A stretch of DNA of 64,000 nucleotides, from NCBI GenBank assembly GCA_017996175.1, contig JAGOHK010000014.1, positions 1-64,000 on the forward strand, given 5' to 3'. Shown piece after piece: positions 1-7,883 of this stretch (position 1 is the first letter of the stretch; every line of letters starts with the position of its first letter). The position numbers were made by a program, and so were the translations under genes. The stretch is from Leptospiraceae bacterium (GTDB lineage Bacteria > Spirochaetota > Leptospiria > Leptospirales > Leptospiraceae). The notes below the pieces were generated by a model, which ran no database searches, was not told where the DNA came from, and saw only the letters and a program-made list of their open reading frames with translations.

Positions 1-572
1 TTATTTTTATCATTTTCAACGTCTATGATCGTACCATCAGGATTAAAACGAAGTTTGGACATTTGCATTAAAAATTTGTGAATATTATTTTGAACTGACA
101 GTTCCATAGCTTTACCAGCTCTTTCGGTTCCAAACCTTGCTTGAAGAAATTTAACCTCCCCCGTAGAATCTATTTCCATTATTTTTTTAGGAAAACCCTT
201 AAATAAAACCTGGTATTCAATTTGGATTTTTACTTCTGCATCATATAAATAAAATCCCCATTGCTTTTCTAGTTTTTTGATTATTACATCTATTGTCCAA
301 TTACAATTTATTTTCTGAAATTTTTCAAACCCTCTTGCATTTGCAATGGAATCCGAAACAGATTGCTTCAAATTATCATCATCAATATAAATAAAAGAAG
401 GCTGAAATTTTTCTGTATCCAGCGAACTTCCGACCCCCCTACCAACGCAAATATTTTCTCCAATTGGATTCACAAATCCATAGGTTGTAACTTCCATTTG
501 CCTTGCATTCGCTGAATAAGAAATGCAATTCAGCATATTCCCCAAAATAATTAATAAAATTATTTTCTTCAT
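1..572 (-). CDS. Putative lipoprotein, C-terminus beyond window edge
   Basis: An open frame starts at the ATG at 570-572 and is still open at base 1, giving 190 codons. The N-terminus is a short basic stretch followed by a hydrophobic run ending in Leu-Asn-Cys at residue 16, which fits a permissive spirochaete lipobox. The remainder is polar, with no motif I recognise; it includes a Gly-Arg-Gly-Val-Gly stretch near residue 43. It is divergent from msrA, with about 155 bases between them. Function is unknown; envelope location is inferred from the signal. Confidence 0.7.
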   Translation of the reverse strand, partial: MKKIILLIILGNMLNCISYSANARQMEVTTYGFVNPIGENICVGRGVGSSLDTEKFQPSFIYIDDDNLKQSVSDSIANARGFEKFQKINCNWTIDVIIKKLEKQWGFYLYDAEVKIQIEYQVLFKGFPKKIMEIDSTGEVKFLQARFGTERAGKAMELSVQNNIHKFLMQMSKLRFNPDGTIIDVENDKN

Positions 573-727
573 TTTAAAAATTCCTATCGAATCAACTCAA
601 ACACTACGCAATTTAAAACAATTACAAATTTCCAAAAGTATTTACATTTTTTGTTCCAGTAGAAAAGTAATGATTTAAAATGGCAAGAGATTAAAAAACG
701 GAAGTCAGCAAGCAGGAGAAAAGAACG

Positions 728-1237
728 ATGGAACTAACTACAATCGGTGGTGGATGTTTTTGGTGTTTAGAAGCAGTGTATCAATTGGTAGATGGTGTGA
801 AATCGGTTACGTCTGGTTATGCGGGTGGGGATAAAAAAAATCCAACTTATAAAGAAGTATGCGATGAAACAACGGGACACGCAGAGGTAATCCAAATAGA
901 ATTTGACCCAACTGTTATTTCCTTTGAAAAAATTTTAGACATCTTCTGGACAATTCACGATCCTACTACTTTAAATCGTCAAGGCAACGATACAGGAACG
1001 CAGTATCGCTCTATTATCCTCTACCACAATGATTCTCAAAAAAAAATCGCAGAATCGTCTCGCGTCAGTGCTGCGGCTAACTGGAAGAATCCTATTGTAA
1101 CAGAAATCGTTCCACTTGAAATATTCTACCCAGCAGAAGACTATCATCAAAATTACTTTCGAAATAATCCGTACAATTCTTATTGCAATTATGTTGTAAA
1201 ACCGAAAGTGGACAAATACAAAAAAGTGTTTGGATAA
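728..1237 (+). CDS. msrA: Peptide methionine sulfoxide reductase MsrA
   Basis: This enzyme reduces methionine-S-sulfoxide in proteins and free methionine, using thioredoxin-type electrons. The diagnostic GGCFWC motif is at residues 8-13, with catalytic Cys10. The family blocks SGYAGG, HAEV and a Tyr-His-Gln-Asn-Tyr stretch near the C-terminus are present. The length of 169 residues is normal for a single-domain MsrA. A good ribosome binding site (AGGAGA, about 714-719) precedes the ATG. It appears monocistronic; no MsrB is fused or adjacent. Confidence 0.96.
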   Translation: MELTTIGGGCFWCLEAVYQLVDGVKSVTSGYAGGDKKNPTYKEVCDETTGHAEVIQIEFDPTVISFEKILDIFWTIHDPTTLNRQGNDTGTQYRSIILYHNDSQKKIAESSRVSAAANWKNPIVTEIVPLEIFYPAEDYHQNYFRNNPYNSYCNYVVKPKVDKYKKVFG

Positions 1238-1279
1238 TTTGAGATTAACCTAATACCAATGTCTAAAATGTAGTCTGAG

Positions 1280-2575
1280 TTAATGAATTTTTTTAACTTT
1301 GCTATTAACATAATCGGCAAAGTATAGATTTGTCCCGTCCGATGTGATATGGGCAGGACCACTGATTTTTGCAGTAACCCCACTTCCATCCAAATCCCCT
1401 ACCCCAGCATTACCCACAATAGTAGTCACAGTTAAGGTACTGAGAGTAATTTTTCGAATGCGACTAGAAACATCACTCTCAGTAAAAAAAAGGTTAGTCC
1501 CATCACTCACAATTCCATCCATGGACTGAACCCGGGCAGCCGTACCTATACCGTCTAACGTACTACAAGAAACGGTAGGTGGTGGAGAGCCTATAATTGT
1601 TGTAATCGTTCGCCCAGTAATATCTATTTTACGAATGGAACAGTTTGCTCTATCATTCAAATAAAGATAAGTCCCATCAAAAGCTATCGCTCCCGTCGCA
1701 AGTCCAAGTCTACCTGATGCAGCACTTCCATCCGCATAACCATTAATAGCTCCAAGAATCAGAGATATACTATTATCCGCTAATTTAAGACTATTTACTT
1801 TAAAATTTTGATTAAAATACAAAAATGTTCCGTCGGTAGTAATTCCATAAGGATTAGCTAAACCAGAGGCTATCGCTACAACTTCGCCAGTTGAAATATC
1901 CAATTTTCTTATCATACCATTCAATGAATCTGCAATATAGAGCATATTATCGAAATACACTAACCCGCCCGGACCATAAAATGTAGCCGAAGTACCAAAG
2001 CCATCACTAGAACCTGGACTACCACTTCCTGCGATTATGGTAAATGCTCCGGTAGAGATAACTAATTTTGCAATTGTATGATTATCATATACCGCCAAAT
2101 ATATATTAGCCCCATCAGTAGTAATTCCATTTACACCAGTCAATGCAACAGCAGAAGGGATTGTAGTAACTGTCACATCTGCTGGAATTGTATATGGGAT
2201 TGGATTAAATATGGTTCCACCGACCAAAGGACCAGAAGCTGTTCCAACTTGACATACAATATTTACATCTGCTACATTTGTTTGAATCGTACCAGTTCCA
2301 TTTTGAATAACACAATATCTATCCGAAGGTAAAGATTGAATAGCCACAGAATAGGAATTGGATAAAGCTAATTTAGTCATAAATGTAAAATTACCATTTG
2401 TGGTTAGAACTAATTGCTCAGTAGAATTTAGTGAAAGAGTAATACTATTTGAGCCTAATCCAGATAAATTACCACTAACGGTAAACTCTAAACTAATCAA
2501 AGATTTTAGTTTGGGTTCATTCTTAATTTTGCAGCTCATAAATATAATTAAGAATAATAAAAATAAATTCCTCAT
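1280..2575 (-). CDS. NHL-repeat (beta-propeller) lipoprotein
   Basis: The 431-residue product opens with a hydrophobic signal ending in Phe-Met-Ser-Cys (residues 12-15), a spirochaete-type lipobox. About 90 residues of a beta-rich domain (Thr/Ser/Leu-rich) follow. Then come repeated units of roughly 50-60 residues of the type 'GLVYFDNMLYIADSLNGMI' and 'GTNLYFADYVNSKV', typical of NHL/SMP-30-like propeller blades. Such proteins are usually surface or periplasmic and bind ligands or proteins. Leptospira encode several similar lipoproteins. No catalytic motif was seen. Confidence 0.85.
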   Translation of the reverse strand: MRNLFLLFLIIFMSCKIKNEPKLKSLISLEFTVSGNLSGLGSNSITLSLNSTEQLVLTTNGNFTFMTKLALSNSYSVAIQSLPSDRYCVIQNGTGTIQTNVADVNIVCQVGTASGPLVGGTIFNPIPYTIPADVTVTTIPSAVALTGVNGITTDGANIYLAVYDNHTIAKLVISTGAFTIIAGSGSPGSSDGFGTSATFYGPGGLVYFDNMLYIADSLNGMIRKLDISTGEVVAIASGLANPYGITTDGTFLYFNQNFKVNSLKLADNSISLILGAINGYADGSAASGRLGLATGAIAFDGTYLYLNDRANCSIRKIDITGRTITTIIGSPPPTVSCSTLDGIGTAARVQSMDGIVSDGTNLFFTESDVSSRIRKITLSTLTVTTIVGNAGVGDLDGSGVTAKISGPAHITSDGTNLYFADYVNSKVKKIH

Positions 2576-2592
2576 AGAGTCCTCGAATGCCC

Positions 2593-3345
2593 CTAGTTTA
2601 AGCTACAGTAATATCTTAAGCAATCTTTTTTTAAAAAATAATCGATAAATCTATTTACTATTTTAAAAATCCATCGAACCCAATTTCTATTTGTCCATGC
2701 GCGGAATTGAAATTCTAAAAGTTCTTCTCTTAACGAAGAATCATAATACAAAATTTCTTTAAAAAATACGGCTGCATCCAGTGAAATTTTACTTTTTATA
2801 ATTTCATCTGTCATAAAAGCCACCCACTTAGTCGCTTCTACACAATCCATGGTATCATGAACCCAATAAGGAGACATACTAGTCTTTGTATCCATTACCC
2901 GCAGCCCAAACTTTGATCTATTTTTCTCAGAAAGTATGGGGACTTCTGTAACTCTTACGCTAAATACTACTAGAAAATAAAAATCAGGTGGAGCCTCTTT
3001 CATAAACTCCAGTGTAGTTCGAATCGAATTTTCTGTTTCTCCTGGAAATCCTATGATTAAAGAAATAACAGTCGTTAGCCCATGTTTTCTACAATTAGAA
3101 ATAGCCTGCTTATTTTTTTCAGGACTGATTTTTTTATTCATGTTCTGTAGTACAGTCAAGTCTGCCGATTCAATTCCTATTTGCACTTGAATACAGCCTG
3201 ATTTTTTTAATAGTATAACTACTTCCTCCTCGCAAAGATCATCGGCTCTGGCATAACAAATCCATTTAACACGAATATTCCTCTCAATCAGAAGATTACA
3301 AAATAAAATCAGTCTTTGTTTGGGCATTGTAAAAAGAGAATCCAA
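2593..3345 (-). pseudogene. 5'-truncated radical SAM protein remnant
   Basis: The 250-residue frame matches the second half of a B12-type radical SAM protein: a segment of the SAM barrel ('VKWICYARADDL', 'GCIQVQIGIESAD', 'LIIGFPGETENSIRTTLEF') and a C-terminal tail. The N-terminal cobalamin-binding region and the CxxxCxxC cluster motif are absent. Only a TTG (3343-3345) is available as a start, and an in-frame TAA lies just upstream. Without the cluster cysteines it cannot be an active radical SAM enzyme. I therefore call it a decayed gene; expression as an accessory domain is less likely. Confidence 0.75.
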
Positions 3346-3488
3346 ACAAGTGATTTAATTCGATGCTCTAACCATTCGTGACTTGCATAACTAGATTTTG
3401 CAAATTGCTTTTTTAAAAAACTGGAAAAGGTAGATTTATCATCAATTAAAAAACTTCCCGTAACTACTAAGACCTTTTTTTCTTTCAT
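3309..3488 (-). CDS. Short ORF abutting the truncated radical SAM gene
   Basis: An ATG at 3486-3488 opens a 59-residue frame beginning MKEKKVLVVTGSF. It runs into the 5' end of the truncated radical SAM gene in a different frame and stops at TGA 3309-3311. The first residues resemble the first beta-strand of a Rossmann or B12-binding fold, but the rest matches nothing I know. It may be the N-terminal scrap of the gene whose middle was deleted. The ribosome binding site is weak. Confidence 0.3.
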   Translation of the reverse strand: MKEKKVLVVTGSFLIDDKSTFSSFLKKQFAKSSYASHEWLEHRIKSLVWILFLQCPNKD

Positions 3489-3568
3489 AATCTTTTTTTG
3501 AAATAAAATCCTATTTTGTCAAGATAACAAACTTGCAATTGTAGAGAGTTTTTTATTCATATAAAAGA

Positions 3569-4537
3569 ATGGCTTTATTTAGTAGACTTCTACGAACAGA
3601 ACTTCTAGAAAAAGGAATCGACGAATTTAAACTTTTAGAAGAGGGTAAAGGCGAAATACCAAACCTAGCCTTTGAAGACCTAACACATGAAATTCTACGT
3701 GAGTTTGTAAAAGAAAAAGGGATTGGACTTACTACTTCTCTACTCTACAATAAATTATTGTACAAATCTAAAAGCTCTGAATTCATCAGAAAATTAGATT
3801 CGATTGAGCCCCATTTAACCAATCTCCCGAAGCTCTCCGGCAAATTACTAATAGCCCCTTCTGGGTTTTACAAAGAACTTCCAGAATACGCAGGGGATGG
3901 AAGTCTTGTTATGGAAATTGCCAATCAATTTGGACTGAACTCCGAAATCATACCAGTTAATACTAAAGGTTCCATCACAGAAAATGCAAACGTCATTGTA
4001 GAGTATTTAAAAAAAGAGCCATCGGATAGAATTATTATTTTTTCTTTAAGCAAGGGTGGCTCTGATTTGCTTCTTGCACTTGAGGCAGCGCCGGAATTAC
4101 AAAAGAAAATTTTAGTCTGGGTTTCTTTCTGTGGAATTTTTAAAGGCACACTCCTTGCCGATCAATTTCTTTCTAAAAGAGGAATTCGAAAATGGTTACA
4201 GGATGGAATTTTTAGAACTCTCGGAATAACCCGTGAATTTCTCCCAGAATTTTCTTATACGAAAGGAGTTCTTGCTAAAGAGGTTACACTTCGTTTGCCG
4301 AATGTTATCAGCGTAATTGGAGTTCCAATAGAATCTCATCTGCGCGGAAATCTTTTACGTAGATTTAGAACACTTTCTCCAAACGGTCCGAACGATGGAA
4401 TCTCTCTTCATCTAGATTCGATTTTACCTGAATCCAAAATCTATCCTGTTTGGGGAGCAGACCATTACTTTCGATTTTCCGGTATCTCCAAGTTGATTTA
4501 TAAAATCTTTTATTATATTGAAGAGCTGGAAAAATAA
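3569..4537 (+). CDS. Alpha/beta-hydrolase-like protein, unknown substrate
   Basis: The product has 322 residues and no signal peptide. Around residues 150-175 the sequence 'RIIIFSLSKGGSDLLLAL' resembles the nucleophile elbow of lipase-like alpha/beta hydrolases (strand-Ser-x-x-Gly-Gly-helix). A late His in 'WGADHYFRF' could complete a triad. The elbow reads S-L-S-K-G-G rather than classic G-x-S-x-G, so the assignment is tentative. The 3' end overlaps the frame of the Rieske oxygenase gene, so the two are probably co-translated and may act on the same substrate. Confidence 0.65.
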   Translation: MALFSRLLRTELLEKGIDEFKLLEEGKGEIPNLAFEDLTHEILREFVKEKGIGLTTSLLYNKLLYKSKSSEFIRKLDSIEPHLTNLPKLSGKLLIAPSGFYKELPEYAGDGSLVMEIANQFGLNSEIIPVNTKGSITENANVIVEYLKKEPSDRIIIFSLSKGGSDLLLALEAAPELQKKILVWVSFCGIFKGTLLADQFLSKRGIRKWLQDGIFRTLGITREFLPEFSYTKGVLAKEVTLRLPNVISVIGVPIESHLRGNLLRRFRTLSPNGPNDGISLHLDSILPESKIYPVWGADHYFRFSGISKLIYKIFYYIEELEK

Positions 4538-4538
4538 A

Positions 4539-5450
4539 TTGAAATCTTTTCCCTCCTCATGGTATTTTATAGCGAGTAGTAATGAAATTACCCGCAACTC
4601 TATTTTTCGATTAGAAATTTTTGAAAACTCTTTAGTCTTTTTCAGAAATAATAAAAATGTAGTAGTAGCATTGGACTCGAGATGTTCTCATCTAGGTGCT
4701 GACTTAGGAAACGGATTTCTAGATAAGGATAACTTGGTTTGTCCTTTGCACCATTGGAAATACAACAGTATGGGTAAATGTACATATACCACAGCGTCTA
4801 ACGTTGAACATTTTTCGCAAAAAACATTTCCAGTAGTAGAAGAGTTTGGTTCTGTTTTTGTTTTTCTGGGAGATGAGTTTTTTTCTTTCCCGGAGTTTGT
4901 TTTTAAGAAAGATTTTGTCTATGAGGCACTTCCAGAAGTCACTTTAAATACTACTTGGGAGACATTAGGGGCAAATGGGTATGATACGCTACATCTTTCA
5001 GTTGTTCATAAACGAGGTCTTCTGGAAAAGCCAATCTGTAGTTTTCCCGAAAAACATATTTTCAAAATGCAAACCAAAGCATTTGTAGAAGGAAATGAAT
5101 TTTCCGATAAAGTGATAAAGTTTTTGTCTAAAAATAAAATTTCTGCGGAGATTACATCTTTCGGTGGCGTCTTTATTACATTGGAATCCACTTTAAACAA
5201 AAAGAAGAGTCTACTCCTTGTATTCCTCCGTCCCGAAAAGGAAAATGTAAAGGTATACGCAATCGCTGGGATTCGAAAGAAAAATAAATTCCTGGATTAT
5301 TTTAGAAAAAAAATCTCCTCTTTTTTATTTCAAAAATTTTTATTCAAAGATATTATCCCCTTACAAAATATGAAACTTCGCCGCGAAAATCTTGCACTCG
5401 ATCCAGTTTTGAAATTGTACGATGAATATTTAAAGAATTTAGGATTTTAG
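4539..5450 (+). CDS. Rieske-type non-heme iron oxygenase alpha subunit
   Basis: This is an aromatic-ring hydroxylase or demethylase type oxygenase. Near the N-terminus is a complete Rieske [2Fe-2S] site (CSHLGADL ... CPLHH; C-x-H plus C-x2-H). Further on, NGYDTLHLSVVH supplies the Asn-x2-Asp-x2-His-x4-His mononuclear iron motif. A TTG at 4539, just after the stop of the preceding gene, is the most natural start; an in-frame TTG at 4518 is the alternative. About 303 residues is short for the family. No reductase or ferredoxin is adjacent, so electrons must come from elsewhere. The substrate is unknown. Confidence 0.88.
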   Translation: MKSFPSSWYFIASSNEITRNSIFRLEIFENSLVFFRNNKNVVVALDSRCSHLGADLGNGFLDKDNLVCPLHHWKYNSMGKCTYTTASNVEHFSQKTFPVVEEFGSVFVFLGDEFFSFPEFVFKKDFVYEALPEVTLNTTWETLGANGYDTLHLSVVHKRGLLEKPICSFPEKHIFKMQTKAFVEGNEFSDKVIKFLSKNKISAEITSFGGVFITLESTLNKKKSLLLVFLRPEKENVKVYAIAGIRKKNKFLDYFRKKISSFLFQKFLFKDIIPLQNMKLRRENLALDPVLKLYDEYLKNLGF

Positions 5451-5504
5451 GTTTGAGAAGAACAAAGTTCTGTTCGATATAATGATTGATCCTACTAGTT
5501 TAAA

Positions 5505-5599
5505 TGTCATCCCGAAACTTGCACTGAGCCTGTCGAATGTGTTTTCAGTCGGGGATCTGTAGAAATTGAGATTCCCGACAAAAGAACTCGGGAATGACA
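5505..5599. repeat. REP-like imperfect inverted repeat
   Basis: The element begins TGTCATCCCGA and ends TCGGGAATGACA, so its ends are near-perfect inverted complements about 95 bp apart. Internal TCGGGGATCT and GATTCCCGA pieces can also pair. Elements of this 'GTCATCCCGA...' style occur between genes in many bacteria. It lies just upstream of the PAP2 gene and creates a false upstream start for it. Confidence 0.6.
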
Positions 5600-5655
5600 A
5601 CCCAAAAATCTTGTCGAATTGTTTTAATTTTCCATTTCGAGCTTATAATAAAATT

Positions 5656-6309
5656 ATGAAATTTCCCTCTAAAAAAGAATTTATCGCTTACGCAAAACTC
5701 TATTTTCTCCTCTCAATTCTATTTACCCTAGTCTATGGCTTTACGAATTGGTTTACGCAATATAGAGAATGGAAATTGCATTTATATTTCGACTTCGAAC
5801 TGGGAATTCCATTTATTCCTGAATTTATTTTTATTTATTTTTCTATAATGCTTTTATTCTGGAGTCCGATTTTTTTTCTAGAGGAAAATGCTTTTTATCC
5901 GCTTGCTAAATCTTTTTGTTTTGCGACCGTCATTGCCGGTTTACTCTTCTTAGCCCTTCCTGCCGAACTTGGATTTAAAAGACCAGAAAAAGTTTTAGGT
6001 TTTGAAACAATCTACTCCCTACTCTACCAATTGGAACTTCCCCATAACCTAGTTCCATCCTTGCATATAACCTACAGTTTCCTCCTTTCGTTTTGGAATC
6101 TTGCCTATTCCAAAAATAATGTTTGGAAATTCGTATTCGCGGTATGGTTACTTCTTATTTGCCTCTCTGTTTTATTTGTGCATCAACATCATATTTTAGA
6201 TATTTTCGCAGGGATTCTTCTAGCGCTCATAAGTTTCCACATATTCCACTCGTGGGAGGGGCAAAGGAGGAGTATCCGTATTGAGTCTAGGTCCAGTCCA
6301 GAGTCTTAA
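5656..6309 (+). CDS. PAP2-family membrane phosphatase
   Basis: This is a multi-pass membrane phosphatase of the PAP2 superfamily (phosphatidic acid, undecaprenyl-PP or inositol-phospholipid chemistry). About five or six hydrophobic segments are visible. Two signature motifs are present: 'PSLHITYS' (PSxH) and 'VFVHQHHILDIFAG' (Hx4-6D). The frame is open upstream to 5566, but that part lies inside the REP-like element. The ATG at 5656, which directly precedes the first membrane segment, is the better start, giving 217 residues. The last 90 bases overlap the end of the convergent desaturase gene. Confidence 0.88.
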   Translation: MKFPSKKEFIAYAKLYFLLSILFTLVYGFTNWFTQYREWKLHLYFDFELGIPFIPEFIFIYFSIMLLFWSPIFFLEENAFYPLAKSFCFATVIAGLLFLALPAELGFKRPEKVLGFETIYSLLYQLELPHNLVPSLHITYSFLLSFWNLAYSKNNVWKFVFAVWLLLICLSVLFVHQHHILDIFAGILLALISFHIFHSWEGQRRSIRIESRSSPES

Positions 6310-7158
6310 GTACTGCCAGAAATAACCGATTGGTTTGATTACCTTATTTTGGAGCCCCTCTTCTTTTAAATAAATCCAAGGTAGGGCAGGTTTTAGATGA
6401 TGTTCATAATCCCAATTTCCATTTAAAAGTATTTTTTCGAATAGTAAACTCGCTTTTAGATTATGTGCTCCTTCTACTACATCTCGCTTTGTAAACGCAT
6501 GAGTGATATACTGTCTAGTAGACCAGTTGAATGCAAAACATAGATAGAGAACTAACGTCTGCTCCCAATGAAGTCCTACAACAAAAAATAAAAAGCACCA
6601 GAATAAAATTCCAAGAATAGTTTCCTCTCGAATATGTCTTACATCTTTTGGTTTCATGTCTTCAAACATGATATTAGAACTTTTGATTTCTTTTACCAGT
6701 TTTAAGTTGATTACATTTGGATAGAGGGAAAGTAGAATCGGTCCAACAGGAACCATAAACCAAAACCCACCAAGTAAAACTAAATACCAGCGCAAAATCT
6801 GTATATACTTGAACTGATTTTCATAATAACAATCGAACATTTCATGGTCTGTTCTGTTACAACAATGGTGTTTAATATGCGTTATCTTCACCATACTAAA
6901 AGAAGTTGGGAAGAGTAATCCGGCTAATACTCCGTAAACTCTATTCCATTTTGGGTCTGCGTGCAGATTCAAATGGGTAGCTTCATGAAGGAGTGCATAC
7001 GATGTTAAAAGTAAGAAGGAATATCCAATTCCTATCGGAAAAGAGTAAAGGAGTGGTAGTTTGGATGCTGTGATTAATATAGCTATGCTCCAGAAAAATA
7101 CTGTTAAGGTTAGAATTGCATTCAGCCTTACTGGGATTGGATATTTGTTTTCTTCCAT
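6220..7158 (-). CDS. Membrane fatty-acid desaturase family protein
   Basis: The product is an integral-membrane di-iron desaturase or hydroxylase. The histidine boxes HEATH, HIKHH and DYEHH are present in order, separated by paired membrane helices. The open frame extends upstream to 7275, but the ATG at 7156-7158 is preceded by a strong AAGGAAAG site, and the extra 39 codons run through a palindromic repeat; I therefore start at 7158 (312 residues). It probably introduces a double bond or hydroxyl into an acyl or carotenoid-like chain. The C-terminus overlaps the PAP2 gene tail to tail by 90 bases. Confidence 0.9.
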   Translation of the reverse strand: MEENKYPIPVRLNAILTLTVFFWSIAILITASKLPLLYSFPIGIGYSFLLLTSYALLHEATHLNLHADPKWNRVYGVLAGLLFPTSFSMVKITHIKHHCCNRTDHEMFDCYYENQFKYIQILRWYLVLLGGFWFMVPVGPILLSLYPNVINLKLVKEIKSSNIMFEDMKPKDVRHIREETILGILFWCFLFFVVGLHWEQTLVLYLCFAFNWSTRQYITHAFTKRDVVEGAHNLKASLLFEKILLNGNWDYEHHLKPALPWIYLKEEGLQNKVIKPIGYFWQYLRLWTGPRLNTDTPPLPLPRVEYVETYER

Positions 7159-7180
7159 TGTTAAATTCTTTCCTTTAAAT

Positions 7181-7210
7181 AGTAGGGGTTGAATATATTC
7201 AACCCCTACT
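7181..7210. repeat. 30-bp perfect palindrome of the GTAGGGGTTGAAT family
   Basis: Bases 7181-7210 (AGTAGGGGTTGAATA and its exact complement) form a perfect palindrome. It is followed by two copies of ACTCGTAAAAT. It sits in the 5' leader of the desaturase gene. The same core (GTAGGGGTTGAAT/ATTCAACCCCTAC) recurs at 32552-32645, so this is a dispersed repeat family rather than a site specific to one gene. Confidence 0.85.
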
Positions 7211-7303
7211 CGTAAAATATCGACTCGTAAAATGTTCAAAATTTCAATCGCAAAAGTGAAAATTCTTATATACAAAAAAATGCGGGAATCTTAAAAATAA
7301 TCT

Positions 7304-7882
7304 ATGATACGACTCCTACTATTTTCTTTTTTAATTTCACTTCTATTTTTCGTAAATCCAATTTTCTCGGAAGAAAACGCTGAGATTCACAATGAACTTA
7401 GGGCTTTTAAACAAAGTCTGGAAAAATCTTTCAACGAGGAAAATATTGATTCCCTTGTATCTCACCTGCACCCTAATATTGTAGTCACCTGGCAAAATGC
7501 TACTACCACTCGCGGCAGAGAAAACACAAAAAAATACATTGAAAAATTAATCAAAGGTCCAAATAGCATAGTTCAAAAATTCAAAACCTCTATCGACGTA
7601 GATGAACTTACTATTTTATACGGAGAAACCGGCGTTTCCTTTGGAAGCTCTGTTGACTATCTGGAATTACGCGAAGGAATTTCCCTCGACTTAAAAGAAA
7701 GATGGAGTGCAACTCTAGTCAAAGATAAGGGCAAATGGTATATAGCCTCTGCTCATATTTCTGTAAACCTTTTCGACAATCCAGTATTATCCTCTGCAAA
7801 GAATACTCTCTACTGGGCAATCCCACTTGCTCTTCTAATAGGTTTTTTAATCGGGTTCGTATTTCGCTCTTTGAAAAAATAG
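7304..7882 (+). CDS. SnoaL/NTF2-like secreted protein with C-terminal anchor
   Basis: The product has 192 residues: an N-terminal signal sequence (residues 1-22), a soluble domain, and a hydrophobic tail with a GxxxGF pattern ('IGFLIGFVF') followed by Arg and Lys residues. The soluble part looks like an NTF2/SnoaL-type cone fold: 'NEENIDSLVSHLHPNIVVTW' is typical of a first helix and strand, and 'LKERWSATLVKDKGKWYIASAHIS' of the last strands. Such domains bind small ligands or are enzymes. Its stop is 1 base before the next gene, so it may lead the radical SAM operon. Confidence 0.7.
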   Translation: MIRLLLFSFLISLLFFVNPIFSEENAEIHNELRAFKQSLEKSFNEENIDSLVSHLHPNIVVTWQNATTTRGRENTKKYIEKLIKGPNSIVQKFKTSIDVDELTILYGETGVSFGSSVDYLELREGISLDLKERWSATLVKDKGKWYIASAHISVNLFDNPVLSSAKNTLYWAIPLALLIGFLIGFVFRSLKK

Positions 7883-7883
7883 A

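Noticed and set aside
5566-5655. Upstream extension of the PAP2 protein
   Set aside because: These 30 codons lie mostly inside a REP-like element and are hydrophilic; the ATG at 5656 directly precedes the first membrane helix.
7159-7275. Upstream extension of the desaturase
   Set aside because: It reads through a perfect palindrome, while a strong ribosome binding site precedes the ATG at 7158.
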